Assembly: GCF_900142935.1 (NCBI RefSeq)
Contig: NZ_FSRS01000001.1
Coordinates: 2,614,001 to 2,678,000 of the forward strand
Source of the DNA: Rhodovulum sp. ES.010
Lineage (GTDB): Bacteria; Pseudomonadota; Alphaproteobacteria; Rhodobacterales; Rhodobacteraceae
DNA length: 64,000 nucleotides
Reading direction: 5' to 3'
The notes below the pieces were generated by a model, which saw nothing but the letters and a program-made list of their open reading frames with translations, was not told the origin of the DNA and made no database searches. Made by a program: the position numbers and the translations under genes. Below are positions 29,007 to 38,291 of the stretch, in pieces. How positions within the stretch are numbered: position 1 is the first letter of the stretch; each line of letters opens with the position of its first letter.

Positions 29007-29861
29007 CTATGCCCGCTCGTTCCGGTCTCTTGCCTGCGGGTGATCATACCCGATGTTGCGGGCGGAATCATCCGCCAACCGCTCCTCCGTCTCTCCGGGC
29101 GGGGCGACCAGCCGCGCCTCGATCGCCTGCAGCCGGGCGAGGACCTCGTCGCGGTAGGCATCGGTGCGCTTGACGTCCTCCTCGTGATGGGCGTCCTGCA
29201 TCGAGTTGACGATAAGACCGACGAGCAGGTTCACCACCGCGAATGTCGTGACCATGATGAAGGGCACGAAGAACCCCCACGCATAGGGATAGACGTCCAT
29301 CACGGGCCGCACGATCCCCATCGACCAGCTTTCCAGCGTCATGATCTGGAACAGGGAATAGGCCGATAGCCCCAGCGTGCCGAACCATTCCGGAAAGGTG
29401 TCGCCGAACAGCTTGGTCGCCATCACCGCGCCGATGTAGAAGATCATTCCCATCAGCAGGAAGACAGAGCCCATGCCGGGCAGCGCCGAGATGAACCCCT
29501 CGACCACGCGGCGCAGCCGCGGCGCGACCGAGATCACGCGCAACAGCCGCAGGATGCGCAGCGCCCGCAGCACGCTGAGCGCATGGGCGGCGGGCACCAG
29601 CGCGATGCCCACGATCACGAAGTCGAACACGTTCCAGCCCGACCGGAAGAAGGCGAAGCGATAGGCCAGCAACTTCGCGGCGATCTCGGCCACGAAGATC
29701 GACAGGCACAGCCAGTCGAGCGCGACGATCAGCCCGCCCGCCTGCGCCATGATCCTGTCCGAGGTTTCCATCCCCAGCAGCACCGCGTTGAACAGGATGA
29801 CGCCGAGGATCGCGTTGCGCGTGATCGGCCGCTCCAGCACCCGTGCCAGTCTGTCCCTCAT
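29007..29861 (-). CDS. NaChBac-type voltage-gated sodium channel (BacNav)
   Basis: The 284-aa protein is the length of single-repeat bacterial sodium channels, which form tetramers in the inner membrane. It has six membrane segments. S4 carries arginines R99, R102, R105 and R108 at every third position. The selectivity filter is TLESWS (175-180), followed by MGIVRPVM, as in NavAb and NavMs. Then come S6 and a C-terminal coiled-coil-like helix (EVLARLQAIEARL). The start at 29859-29861 gives the expected short N-terminus. It lies between the RNA methyltransferase and the L,D-transpeptidase genes. Confidence 0.93.
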   Translation of the reverse strand: MRDRLARVLERPITRNAILGVILFNAVLLGMETSDRIMAQAGGLIVALDWLCLSIFVAEIAAKLLAYRFAFFRSGWNVFDFVIVGIALVPAAHALSVLRALRILRLLRVISVAPRLRRVVEGFISALPGMGSVFLLMGMIFYIGAVMATKLFGDTFPEWFGTLGLSAYSLFQIMTLESWSMGIVRPVMDVYPYAWGFFVPFIMVTTFAVVNLLVGLIVNSMQDAHHEEDVKRTDAYRDEVLARLQAIEARLVAPPGETEERLADDSARNIGYDHPQARDRNERA

Positions 29862-29890
29862 TCGCCCACCCCTGTCGGTCCCGGGAAGTT

Positions 29891-31114
29891 TCACGCCATA
29901 TGGTCCCGGCGCAGCGCGGCCGCAAGCTCGACATGGCCCGACCACCGGAACTGGTCCACGACCTGCACCCATTCGAGGCGAAACCCGGCGGAACAGAGCC
30001 TTTTCGCATCCCGCGCGAAGGTGACCGGGTTGCACGAGACATAGGCGAGACGCGACAGGCCCGATGCCGCAATCTGGGCCACCTGGGCCGCTGCGCCCGC
30101 GCGCGGCGGGTCGAGCACGGCCGCGTCGAACCGGCCCAACTCTTCGGGCCTGACCGGGTTGCGGAACAGATCGCGCACCTCGTGGGTGACACGCTTCAGC
30201 CCGGTGGCCCCGCGCCAGCCCGAATCCAGCGCCGCCAGCATCGCCGCGTCGGATTCGGCGGCATGCACCTCGGCGGCCTCTGCCAGCGGCAGGGTGAAGG
30301 TCCCGCAGCCCGCGAACAGGTCGATGATGCGCCGGCCATCGGCCACCACCTCAAGCGCTGCGGCGGTCAGCGCGGCCTGCCCGTCCTCGGTCGCCTGCAG
30401 AAAGGCGCCGGGCGGCGTCACCACATGCGCGCGCCCGAACGCCTGGCGCGGCGGGCGCCGTGTCAGGACGATCTCGCCGTTCCAGGCCAGCCGCGCAAGG
30501 TCGTGGCGCCGGGCGAGATCGGCCAGCGCCACTCTTAGCGCGTCGTCCAGCGTCTTCGCCTCGGCCACCGCCAGGTCGACGCCGTCCTCGGACCGGGTCA
30601 GGCTCAGCGCGAGTTCGCCTTTCCGCGACGCGCCCAGCGCGGTGAGATCCGCGCAGGCGGGCAGGGCGGCCATCAGGTCGGGATGCAGAAGCCGGCAGTC
30701 CGGAATGGCAACGACCTGGTCGGACGCCCGCGCGTGGAACCCGACCAGCGCGCCGCTCTTCGTGCGCCGCCCCGACAGCACCGCCCGGCGCCGGCTGGCC
30801 GGCGGCGAGGTCAGGATGGGCTGGACGGGCGCCTCCAACCCGTGCGCGGCAAGCGCCGCGCGCACCACGTCGGTCTTCCACGACGCCACGAACCCATCGC
30901 GCGCATGTTGCAGGGTGCAGCCACCGCAACGAGCGAAATGCGGACAGGGCGCGCGGACCCTGTCCGGGACCGGCGCCAGGATGCGCGGCGCAGCAATGCG
31001 GCCCTCCTCGGCCTCACCCGCCACCTCTTCGCCGGGCAGGGCGCAGGGCACGGTCACGCCCTCCGCGGTGACGCCTTCGCCCCGAAGGTTCAGCCGCACG
31101 ACCATCTGGTTCAC
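29891..31114 (-). CDS. RlmD/TrmA-family RNA (uracil-5-)-methyltransferase
   Basis: The protein is 407 aa with a GTG start at 31112-31114, which overlaps the ABC gene stop (GTGA) and has GGAGG five bases before it. An ATG three codons later is poorly placed. The [4Fe-4S] cysteines appear as C57, C63 and C66 (CPHFARCGGC), with a fourth in IPDC. The methyltransferase domain shows VVTPPGAFLQA, DLFAGCGTFTLPLAE, LDPPRAG and the nucleophile in YVSCNP. It probably methylates a uracil of 23S rRNA; the exact site is not deducible. Confidence 0.9.
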   Translation of the reverse strand: MNQMVVRLNLRGEGVTAEGVTVPCALPGEEVAGEAEEGRIAAPRILAPVPDRVRAPCPHFARCGGCTLQHARDGFVASWKTDVVRAALAAHGLEAPVQPILTSPPASRRRAVLSGRRTKSGALVGFHARASDQVVAIPDCRLLHPDLMAALPACADLTALGASRKGELALSLTRSEDGVDLAVAEAKTLDDALRVALADLARRHDLARLAWNGEIVLTRRPPRQAFGRAHVVTPPGAFLQATEDGQAALTAAALEVVADGRRIIDLFAGCGTFTLPLAEAAEVHAAESDAAMLAALDSGWRGATGLKRVTHEVRDLFRNPVRPEELGRFDAAVLDPPRAGAAAQVAQIAASGLSRLAYVSCNPVTFARDAKRLCSAGFRLEWVQVVDQFRWSGHVELAAALRRDHMA

Positions 31115-32952
31115 TCCGCCGCCTCCGTGCCGATGAAGCCGCCGGACTGCCGGGCCCAGAACCGTGCGTAAAGACCGTTCCGTGCCAGAAGCTCGGCGTG
31201 GCGGCCCTCCTCGACGATGCGGCCGTCGTCCAGAACCACGATCCGGTCCATATGCGCGATGGTCGACAAACGATGCGCGATGGCGATGACCGTCTTGCCC
31301 TCCATCACGCCGTAAAGCGTTTCCTGAATCGCCGCCTCGACCTCGGAATCGAGCGCCGATGTCGCCTCGTCCAGCACGAGGATCGGCGCATCCTTGAGGA
31401 TCGCCCGGGCCAGCGCGACCCGCTGGCGCTGCCCGCCCGAAAGCTTCACGCCACGCTCGCCCACCTGCGCGTCGTAGCCCGTCCGCCCTTCGGGGTCTTG
31501 CAGGTCGAGGATGAACGCGTGCGCCTCGGCCCGCTTGGCAGCGTCGACCATTTCGGCCTCGCTCGCCTCGGGCCGGCCATACAGGATGTTGTCGCGAACC
31601 GAGCGGTGCATAAGGGTCGCCTCCTGGCTGACCATGCCGATATGACGGCGCAGGCTCTCCTGGGTGACGTGCGCGATGTCCTGCCCGTCGATCAGGATCC
31701 GCCCGCCCTCGGCGTCGTAGAAGCGCAGGAGCAGCTTCACCAGCGTCGACTTGCCTGCTCCGGACCGGCCGACCAGGCCCACCTTCTCGCCCGGGGCGAT
31801 GGTCAGATCGACATGGTCGAGTCCCCCGCTTCCGCGCCCGTAATGGTGGGTCAGAGCCCGGACTTCGATCCGCCCGTCGGTGAGTTGCAAGGGTTTCGCA
31901 TCCGGCGCGTCGGTCAGGGTGATCGGCTGGGCGATGGTCTCCATCCCCTCGGCCACCACGCCGAGCGAGCGGAAGAAGCTGGACAGCGCCCACATGATCC
32001 AGCCGGTCATCCCGTTGAGCCTGAGCGTCAGCGCGGTCGCGGCAGCGACGACACCCACGCTCGCGCTGCCTTGCACCCAGAGCGCGATGGCCCATCCCAC
32101 CACGGCCACGATCAGGAAACCGTTCAGCGCGGTCAGCGCGATGTCCATCTTGGTGAAGATGCGCATCTCGGCCGCGAATGTTCGGCGCGCCTGTTCAATC
32201 GCCTCCCTGGCATAGGCAAGCTCCCGGTCGTGATGGGCGAAGAGCTTGACGGAATGGATGTTGGTATAGGCGTCGACGACCCGCCCGGTCACGGCGCTGC
32301 GGGCGTCGGATGCCGCCTTCGAGGCCGGTCCCACGCGCCGGATCGTCCAGCGCACCAGGAGCCCGTAAAGCGCAAGCCAGATCAGCAGCGGCAGCGCCAG
32401 CCTGGGGTCGGACTGGCCCAGCAGGATCAGCGCCCCCACCACGTAGGCCAGCGCAAAGGTCATCGCGTCGAAGACCTGGAACACCGCCTCGCCGGCCGCT
32501 GGCGGCGTCTGCATGATCCGGTTGGCGATGCGGCCGGCGAAATCGTTCTCGAACCAGCCGACCGACTGGCGCAGAACCTGCGCATGGGCGCGCCAGCGGA
32601 TCAGCGTACCGAAATTCGGCATGATCCCGTTGTTCAGGATCGCCGCGTCCAGGCCCTGCAGCACCGGCCGGACCACGAGAATGAAAACGGCAAGGACGAC
32701 CAGGACAAGGCCGTACTCGTCGAGGACCTGTTCGGGCGTGCCGGCCGACAGGATGTCGACGACGCGGCCCATGGCGTGGATCAGCCAAACCTCGACAGCG
32801 GCCACCACCACCGCCAGCAGCGCGGCCACGGCGAAGACCTTTCGAAACGGCCGGGCATAGTCCCACAGGAACGGCGCCAACCGCCGGGGCGGGACGTCGG
32901 TCTCGGCATGGACCGCGTAGGGATCGACGAGGGATTCGAAGAAACGGAACAT
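31111..32952 (-). CDS. ABC exporter, fused permease and ATPase
   Basis: The 613-aa half-transporter has an N-terminal membrane domain with about six helices (residues 30-320). An ATPase domain follows, with Walker A GRSGAGKST (about 397-405), signature LSGGQRQRVALARAI, Walker B ILVLDEATSALD, and switch His in AIAHRLS. It belongs to the MsbA/multidrug/lipid group; the substrate is unknown. It is coupled to the downstream RNA methyltransferase by a GTGA overlap. Confidence 0.92.
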   Translation of the reverse strand: MFRFFESLVDPYAVHAETDVPPRRLAPFLWDYARPFRKVFAVAALLAVVVAAVEVWLIHAMGRVVDILSAGTPEQVLDEYGLVLVVLAVFILVVRPVLQGLDAAILNNGIMPNFGTLIRWRAHAQVLRQSVGWFENDFAGRIANRIMQTPPAAGEAVFQVFDAMTFALAYVVGALILLGQSDPRLALPLLIWLALYGLLVRWTIRRVGPASKAASDARSAVTGRVVDAYTNIHSVKLFAHHDRELAYAREAIEQARRTFAAEMRIFTKMDIALTALNGFLIVAVVGWAIALWVQGSASVGVVAAATALTLRLNGMTGWIMWALSSFFRSLGVVAEGMETIAQPITLTDAPDAKPLQLTDGRIEVRALTHHYGRGSGGLDHVDLTIAPGEKVGLVGRSGAGKSTLVKLLLRFYDAEGGRILIDGQDIAHVTQESLRRHIGMVSQEATLMHRSVRDNILYGRPEASEAEMVDAAKRAEAHAFILDLQDPEGRTGYDAQVGERGVKLSGGQRQRVALARAILKDAPILVLDEATSALDSEVEAAIQETLYGVMEGKTVIAIAHRLSTIAHMDRIVVLDDGRIVEEGRHAELLARNGLYARFWARQSGGFIGTEAAE

Positions 32953-33000
32953 CGGGAGGGGCCTTCGCGCTGGCTGGGCAGGACTATAGGGCGCGCGCGT

Positions 33001-33585
33001 CTAAAGGACCACCATCCCGGCGGAGACCGCCAGCGCCAGCGCCATGCCGCCCATGAAGATGCGCCACGCCCTTTCGCTGGCCAGAAGCCAGGCGAGAAGC
33101 GACCCCGCGAAGGACCAGAAAAGGCAGACGAACAGGTTGATGCCCGAAAAGGCGGTCGACAGGCGCAGCGCCTCGCCCCACGGCCCGAGCCCGGCGGCAT
33201 AGCCCGAAGCGGCGGCCAGCGCGACGGCCCAGACCTTGGGGTTGACCCATTGGAAAAGCACCGCTTCCACGAAGGTGAAGGGGCGGTGCCCGGCGCGGCC
33301 ATCGGGCTGGCGCGCGGCGGTCACAAGCGTCCAGGCCATCCACAGGATCCAGCCCGCCGCGAGAATCCGCAGCGTGGTGGCCAGCCAAGGCAGTTCCAGC
33401 AGCAGCGCGCCGATGCCAAGCGCGGTGAGGCCGGAGGTGATCCCCACGCCTACGACGACACCGGCGACATGGGGTAGGGTGCGGCGAAACCCGAAGCGCG
33501 CGCCGGATGCCGTGAGCAGGATCACGTTCGGACCGGGCGAGAACAGCCCGGCAAAGACGAAGAGGTAAAGCGGGTCGAGCGCCAT
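33001..33585 (-). CDS. LysE/RhtB-family amino acid exporter
   Basis: The 194-aa protein has about six membrane helices. The N-terminal family signature FSPGPNVILLTASGARFGF and NPKVWAVALAA are visible. LysE family members export amino acids such as lysine or threonine; the substrate here is unknown. It stands alone, 48 bases upstream of the ABC exporter gene. Confidence 0.88.
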   Translation of the reverse strand: MALDPLYLFVFAGLFSPGPNVILLTASGARFGFRRTLPHVAGVVVGVGITSGLTALGIGALLLELPWLATTLRILAAGWILWMAWTLVTAARQPDGRAGHRPFTFVEAVLFQWVNPKVWAVALAAASGYAAGLGPWGEALRLSTAFSGINLFVCLFWSFAGSLLAWLLASERAWRIFMGGMALALAVSAGMVVL

Positions 33586-33611
33586 AGGATCAGATTGGGC
33601 CGGAACGGGGT

Positions 33612-34760
33612 CTAACCAAGGAGGTCGTCCCGCGTCAGCGTGAAACCGGACGCGATCCAGCGCGCCTCAAGCGCCTTGAGCCGCTCGCCAAGCGCCGGGC
33701 CCGACAGCGCCGGCATCAGATCGCCCGCCGTCACCGGGAACTCGGCCGCGGCCCCTCGAGCAATGTCGTCCAGCGCACCGGGGGGTGGCGGCGTGGACAG
33801 TGCGGCCGCGCGCAGCAGCACCGCGTCCCGCGCATCCGTCAGCCCCAGGCGATAGCCCAGCGCGGCGGGGCCGTCGGGCCGGCCCATGGCGTCGTGCAGG
33901 CGCGCGAGCTTGCGGCCCTCGGCCTTGCTCAGGCGCAGCCGCTCGGCGTGGCACTCGCCGCCCAGGGCCGCCAGGCGGCGGATCGGGTCGGCGGCAAGAC
34001 CCCAGCTGCGCTCCAGGTCGACCAGAGGCGCCAGAAGGTCGGGCGCCGCGCCGGGCAGGCTGTGGGCCAGGACGCCGCTCTGCGCCATGGCCCCCACGCT
34101 TTGGCCCGGATCGGGCGCGGACAGAAGCTTCTTGATCTCGGCACCCACCCGCTCGCGCGAAAGATGCGCGAGGCCATCGGCATTGGCGGCGCAGGCAGCA
34201 AGCCCATCGGGGTCGAGCCCGCCCCCGGGGTCGCCATACCAGGCATGGAACCGGAAAAAGCGCAGGATACGCAGATAATCTTCGCGAATCCGCGCGTCGG
34301 CATCGTCGATGAACCGCACCCGACGCGCGACGAGGTCGGGCAGCCCGCCGAGCGGGTCGATCACCTCGCCGGCGGGGGTGGCGTAAAGCGCGTTCATCGT
34401 GAAGTCGCGCCGGTGGGCATCCTCGTCGGCAGTCTCGGCGAATGCGACGACCGCGTGCCGGCCGAAGGTTTCGACATCGCGGCGGAAGGTCGTGACCTCG
34501 TGCGGCAGGTGGCCGGCGATCACCGTGACCGTGCCATGGTCGAAGCCGGTCGCCACGGCCTTCAACCCCGCCGCCTCGGCCAGTTCCATCACCCGGTCGG
34601 GCCGGGCGTCGGTCGCGATGTCGATATCGGTCACCGGGGCGCCCAGCAGCGCGTTGCGCACGCAGCCGCCCACGAACAGCGCGCGGTGCCCGGCGGCTGT
34701 CAGCATTCCGCAGACGGACTGCGTGTGATCGGCGAAGAACCACTCGCCCGTCACCCGCAT
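33612..34760 (-). CDS. cca: CCA-adding enzyme / poly(A) polymerase family nucleotidyltransferase
   Basis: The protein is 382 aa from the ATG at 34758-34760, which overlaps the preceding Nudix stop (TGATG). It shows the class II nucleotidyltransferase head: G31-G32 and R35 in VGGCVRNALLG, and metal-binding D45 and D47 in DIDIATD. A second conserved block follows (RRDFTMNALYATPAGEVIDP, EDYLRILRFFRFHAWYGDP). It should add CCA to tRNA 3' ends. No HD domain is seen. Confidence 0.92.
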   Translation of the reverse strand: MRVTGEWFFADHTQSVCGMLTAAGHRALFVGGCVRNALLGAPVTDIDIATDARPDRVMELAEAAGLKAVATGFDHGTVTVIAGHLPHEVTTFRRDVETFGRHAVVAFAETADEDAHRRDFTMNALYATPAGEVIDPLGGLPDLVARRVRFIDDADARIREDYLRILRFFRFHAWYGDPGGGLDPDGLAACAANADGLAHLSRERVGAEIKKLLSAPDPGQSVGAMAQSGVLAHSLPGAAPDLLAPLVDLERSWGLAADPIRRLAALGGECHAERLRLSKAEGRKLARLHDAMGRPDGPAALGYRLGLTDARDAVLLRAAALSTPPPPGALDDIARGAAAEFPVTAGDLMPALSGPALGERLKALEARWIASGFTLTRDDLLG

Positions 34761-35362
34761 CACACGGCCACCCGATCGGCCAACCCGCGCAGGATCCGCG
34801 CCGTCGCCCCCCAGATGTAGTAGGGGCCGTACGGAACGGTGAAATAATACCTGCGCTGCCCGCGCCAGAAACGCGACTGGACGGTGTAATGCGCGGGCGC
34901 CATCACATGGGCGAAGGGCACGTCGAACACCTCGTCCACCTCGCCGACCTCGGGCAGCCAGTGGAAGGCGTCACGCACGAAGCCCAGCACCGGCGTGACG
35001 GTGAAGCCCGTCACGGTTTCATGCGTGGGCAGTGTGCCCAGAACGTCGACCTGTCCAGGCGGCAGGCCGATCTCCTCGTGCGATTCGCGCAGGGCCGCGG
35101 CGACTGGGCCATCGTCGCCCGCATCGAGCTTGCCGCCCGGAAAGGCGATCTGGCCCGGATGATGCTTGAGACGCGAGGAGCGCTTGGTCAGGATCACCCG
35201 CAGGCCGCCCGGCCCCGGCGTCAGCGGGACAAGGACCGCCGCCGGGCGCAGAACCCGCCCCTCGGGCAAAACGAACCCGGGGTTCAGATCATGATCGGAG
35301 GTCGCGGGGGCCGGCCGCGCCAACGCCGCGCGCAGGTCCGCAATCGCGTCATCGGCCGGCAT
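34760..35362 (-). CDS. Nudix hydrolase, CoA pyrophosphatase type
   Basis: The protein is 200 aa from the ATG at 35360-35362, which overlaps the end of hslO by 14 bases. It carries the CoA-pyrophosphatase signature LTKRSSRLKHHPGQIAFPGG directly followed by the Nudix box, which ends ALRESHEEIGL. Such enzymes hydrolyse CoA or its oxidised forms. It forms a tight unit hslO-Nudix-cca. Confidence 0.9.
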   Translation of the reverse strand: MPADDAIADLRAALARPAPATSDHDLNPGFVLPEGRVLRPAAVLVPLTPGPGGLRVILTKRSSRLKHHPGQIAFPGGKLDAGDDGPVAAALRESHEEIGLPPGQVDVLGTLPTHETVTGFTVTPVLGFVRDAFHWLPEVGEVDEVFDVPFAHVMAPAHYTVQSRFWRGQRRYYFTVPYGPYYIWGATARILRGLADRVAV

Positions 35363-36350
35363 CGGGGCCCTTTTCCGCATCGAACCCCAAGGTCGCCGGG
35401 TCCATTTCGTAATGGGCGCCACAGAACTGGCAATCGGCGGTCACGATGCCGTCGTCGGTAGTCATGTGAGCGAGGTCCTTGGCCGAGTAGATCGACAGGC
35501 TCTGCCTCACGCGGTCCTCGGAACAGGTGCAGCCGAACTGCACCGGCTGAGGCTCGAAGACACGCGGCCGCTCTTCGTGGAACAGCCGCACCAGAAGCTC
35601 GGTCGGCTGCACCTGCGGGCCGATCAGCTCCGGGTCCTCGACGGTGTCCAGAAGCGTGTTCGCGCGGGTCCAATCCTCGGCCTCATCGCCTTCGAGAATG
35701 TCGTCGGCCTGCATGAGGCCATCGTGGCCGCTGCCGCCTTCGCTCGCGGCGGGCGTCGACGCCTCGGGCATAAGCTGCAGCATCACCCCGCCACCGCGCC
35801 AGCCCTCGGTCCGTCCGGGCAGCTGCTTGCGGCCGAAGCTGAGCGCGAAGCGGGTGGGCAACTGTTCGGACTGCGCGAAATAGGTCTCTGCGCAGGCCGA
35901 AAGCGATCCGCCCGAGATCGGCGTGATGCCCTGATAGGGCACCATGTCACGACCCTGATCGATCAGGATCGCGAAGTAGCCCTTGCCGATCTGTCCGAAC
36001 GGGTCGGCCCGCGGCTCCAGCCGGTCCGCATCGAAACTGGCATAGGCGCGCACCCAGGCAGGCGCGCCGTCCTCGGCCGGGGCGTAGTAGTCGGTGGCGA
36101 TCAGCCGGGCGGGCCCGTCGCCGCGCACCTGAAGCGAAAGTTTCCAGCGCAGCTTGATGGTCTGGCCGATCAACGCGGTCAGAAGCGCGGCTTCGGCCAC
36201 CAGCGCCTCGATCTCTGGCGGGTAGCGGTGCTGGGCCAACACGTTTTCCAGCACCCCGTCAAGCCGCACGATCCGGCCGCGGATAGCGCTGCGGTCCAGC
36301 TGGAAGGGCAGGACGGTGTCGTCCCAGGCGATCTGCGATCCGAGTGACAT
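35349..36350 (-). CDS. hslO: Redox-regulated chaperone Hsp33 (HslO)
   Basis: The protein is 333 aa from the ATG at 36348-36350. Hsp33 is a cytoplasmic holdase switched on by oxidation. The C-terminal zinc-binding redox switch is intact: CTC in FGCTCSEDRV and CQFC in DCQFCGAHYEMD. The N-terminal domain shows GQTIKLRWKLSLQVRGDGP and YQGITPISGGSLS. It has an insert of about 30 acidic residues (after MPEAST, with EGDEAEDW) between the two parts. Confidence 0.96.
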   Translation of the reverse strand: MSLGSQIAWDDTVLPFQLDRSAIRGRIVRLDGVLENVLAQHRYPPEIEALVAEAALLTALIGQTIKLRWKLSLQVRGDGPARLIATDYYAPAEDGAPAWVRAYASFDADRLEPRADPFGQIGKGYFAILIDQGRDMVPYQGITPISGGSLSACAETYFAQSEQLPTRFALSFGRKQLPGRTEGWRGGGVMLQLMPEASTPAASEGGSGHDGLMQADDILEGDEAEDWTRANTLLDTVEDPELIGPQVQPTELLVRLFHEERPRVFEPQPVQFGCTCSEDRVRQSLSIYSAKDLAHMTTDDGIVTADCQFCGAHYEMDPATLGFDAEKGPDAGR

Positions 36351-36425
36351 GGGGTTTCCCTTGGCTCTGGGCCTTGGCATACCCGCCTTATATAGACGCG
36401 GTCCAGCGAGCACAAAGGGGCGGGC

Positions 36426-36872
36426 ATGATCAGGCGATTCGGTGAACCGGTGCGCGCGGACAGGACATACCGCCTGCGGCCGGGCGCCTACGCGGTGCTC
36501 GCCCGCGGCCGGTCCCTGCTGATCACCCACCAGGACGAGCCGGTTCCGGAATATCAGTTGCCGGGCGGCGGAATCGACGCCGGCGAATCGCCGCTGACCG
36601 CGCTGCATCGCGAAGTGTTCGAGGAAACCGGCTGGCGCATCGATGTGACCCGCCGGCTGGGGGCGTTCCGCCGGTTCACCTACATGCCGGAATACGATCT
36701 CTGGGCGGAAAAGCTCTGCCGCATCTACCTCGCAAGGCCCGTGCGCGCCCACGGCGCCCCGACCGAGGCGGGGCATACCGCGCTCTGGATGCCTGCGGAA
36801 GAGGCGGTTGCGCGGCTCGGCAATGCGGGCGACCGGCATTTCGTCGCGCGGCTGCTGGGCCTCGCGCGCTAG
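36426..36872 (+). CDS. Nudix hydrolase
   Basis: The 148-aa protein has a full Nudix box: GGGIDAGESPLTALHREVFE followed by ETGW (residues 41-64). The substrate is unknown. It is divergent from hslO, and its stop overlaps by four bases (CTAG) with the stop of the convergent response regulator gene. The 75 bases upstream contain TTATATAG, possibly the -10 of either gene. Confidence 0.9.
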   Translation: MIRRFGEPVRADRTYRLRPGAYAVLARGRSLLITHQDEPVPEYQLPGGGIDAGESPLTALHREVFEETGWRIDVTRRLGAFRRFTYMPEYDLWAEKLCRIYLARPVRAHGAPTEAGHTALWMPAEEAVARLGNAGDRHFVARLLGLAR

Positions 36873-38128
36873 CGGAACTCGAACAATACCGCCGAGATGT
36901 CGTCGGGGAAATCCGCCCCGCCGGCATACTTCGTCAAATCGGCAAGAAGCGCGTCGAAGAACGCTTCGCCGCGAATACCGGCGTTTTCACGCAGGATGCG
37001 CGCCAGCCCCTCTTCTCCGAGCTGTTCGTCCGACGGCGCGGCGCACTCGGTGATCCCGTCGGATGAGAACAGCACGCGATCGCCGGGGCCAAGCGTCACC
37101 TCCCCGGACTCGAACTCGGCATCGGGAATCAGGCCGATCGGCAACCCGCCCTTGCCCAGATACTCCACCGTCCCATCGGCGCGCTGCACGGCGGGGTAGG
37201 GGTGGCCCGCCTGGACGAAACGCATGTGGCCGCTGTCGAGCGCGACATGGGCGAGCAGCAGCGTGAAATAGTGCTCGGTGTCGAGTTCCTGAAGGAACAA
37301 GCGGTTCAGGTCGGCCGCGACCTCTTCGGGGGGACGGGCCCGGATACGGCCGTCGGGCTGCTGCACGATCGCCAGGTTCTGCTCGGCCGAAGATGACGTC
37401 AGGAAACCGGCCAGACGCGCGGTGACCATGGCCGAGCTGATGCCATGGCCGGAGACGTCGATCGAGAAAAGGCCGAGCTGGCCCTCGCCGGCGGGGAAGA
37501 ACCCCACGAGATCGCCGCCGATGTGGCCGCAGGGCCGGAGCATCAGCGACACGTCCGATGACCCGAATCGGCGGAACCGTTCGCGCACGAGGGATTGCTG
37601 GAGTTTTCGCGCCTCGACGAGGTCGCGGTCGATCGCGTCATACAGGCTGCGCAACTCGCTCAGGGTCGACCGCATGATGCGGTTCTGTTCGCGCAGCTGG
37701 TGCTCCATCCGCAGGATGCGTTCGCCGGAGGCGATTCGCGCGCGCAACTCGTTGGCGTTGACCGGCTTGGTCAGGAATTCGTCCGCCCCGACATCAAGGC
37801 CATGCACCATCTCGCCGGTCTCGGACTTCGAGGTCAGAAGGATGAAATACCCGTAGCTGTCGCGCGGCAAATCACGGAAGGCCTGGCAGAATTCCGGCCC
37901 GTTCATTCCCGGCATCATCCAGTCGCTTATGATCAGGTCGACCGGCCGGTCGCGGCAGATCTCCAGCGCCTCCTCCGCCGTGCCGCATTCCACAACCTCG
38001 TATCCCCATCGCTCCAGCGAGGCGCGCAGGATGCGACGCTGCAGGCGGCTGTCATCGACCAGCAGGACAAGCCGCACCAGCGAGTGCGGCTCTTGCAGGA
38101 GATCGGACGGATCGGTCTGGGCGTTCAC
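36869..38128 (-). CDS. Response regulator with PP2C (SpoIIE-type) serine phosphatase output
   Basis: The 419-aa protein has a receiver domain (residues about 18-135) with acidic pocket D25/D26, phospho-acceptor D69 in IISDWMMPG, T99 and K121. A coiled linker (about 135-185) is followed by a PP2C domain with metal sites in HIGGDLVGFF, SIDVSGHGISSAM, SSDGITE and PDDISAVL. It resembles RbaY of the Rhodobacter capsulatus partner-switching system, where a phosphatase acts on an anti-sigma-factor antagonist. No RbaV/RbaW-like genes are adjacent. A lone HPt gene is divergent. Confidence 0.92.
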   Translation of the reverse strand: MNAQTDPSDLLQEPHSLVRLVLLVDDSRLQRRILRASLERWGYEVVECGTAEEALEICRDRPVDLIISDWMMPGMNGPEFCQAFRDLPRDSYGYFILLTSKSETGEMVHGLDVGADEFLTKPVNANELRARIASGERILRMEHQLREQNRIMRSTLSELRSLYDAIDRDLVEARKLQQSLVRERFRRFGSSDVSLMLRPCGHIGGDLVGFFPAGEGQLGLFSIDVSGHGISSAMVTARLAGFLTSSSAEQNLAIVQQPDGRIRARPPEEVAADLNRLFLQELDTEHYFTLLLAHVALDSGHMRFVQAGHPYPAVQRADGTVEYLGKGGLPIGLIPDAEFESGEVTLGPGDRVLFSSDGITECAAPSDEQLGEEGLARILRENAGIRGEAFFDALLADLTKYAGGADFPDDISAVLFEFR

Positions 38129-38173
38129 GGGTGTCCTTGCGCATCGTTCGGCCTCCCGGATACGGCCTCTCCC

Positions 38174-38188
38174 TTAACGCCCTATGAA
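38174..38188. promoter_or_regulatory. CtrA-like motif between the RR-PP2C and HPt genes
   Basis: TTAA at 38174-38177 and TGAA at 38185-38188 are separated by seven bases, one mismatch from TTAA-N7-TTAA. It lies 46 bases upstream of the RR-PP2C start and 104 before the HPt gene. This is weak evidence on its own. Confidence 0.25.
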
Positions 38189-38291
38189 AGATCGCTTTCG
38201 ATCTTTTTTCTGCCTTGCGCCAAAGGCACCATTAAGGCCCGTCCCCTAGCGTTGGACTCCGAAGCGAGGGCTGTCGAAGGTGAATAGTGCG

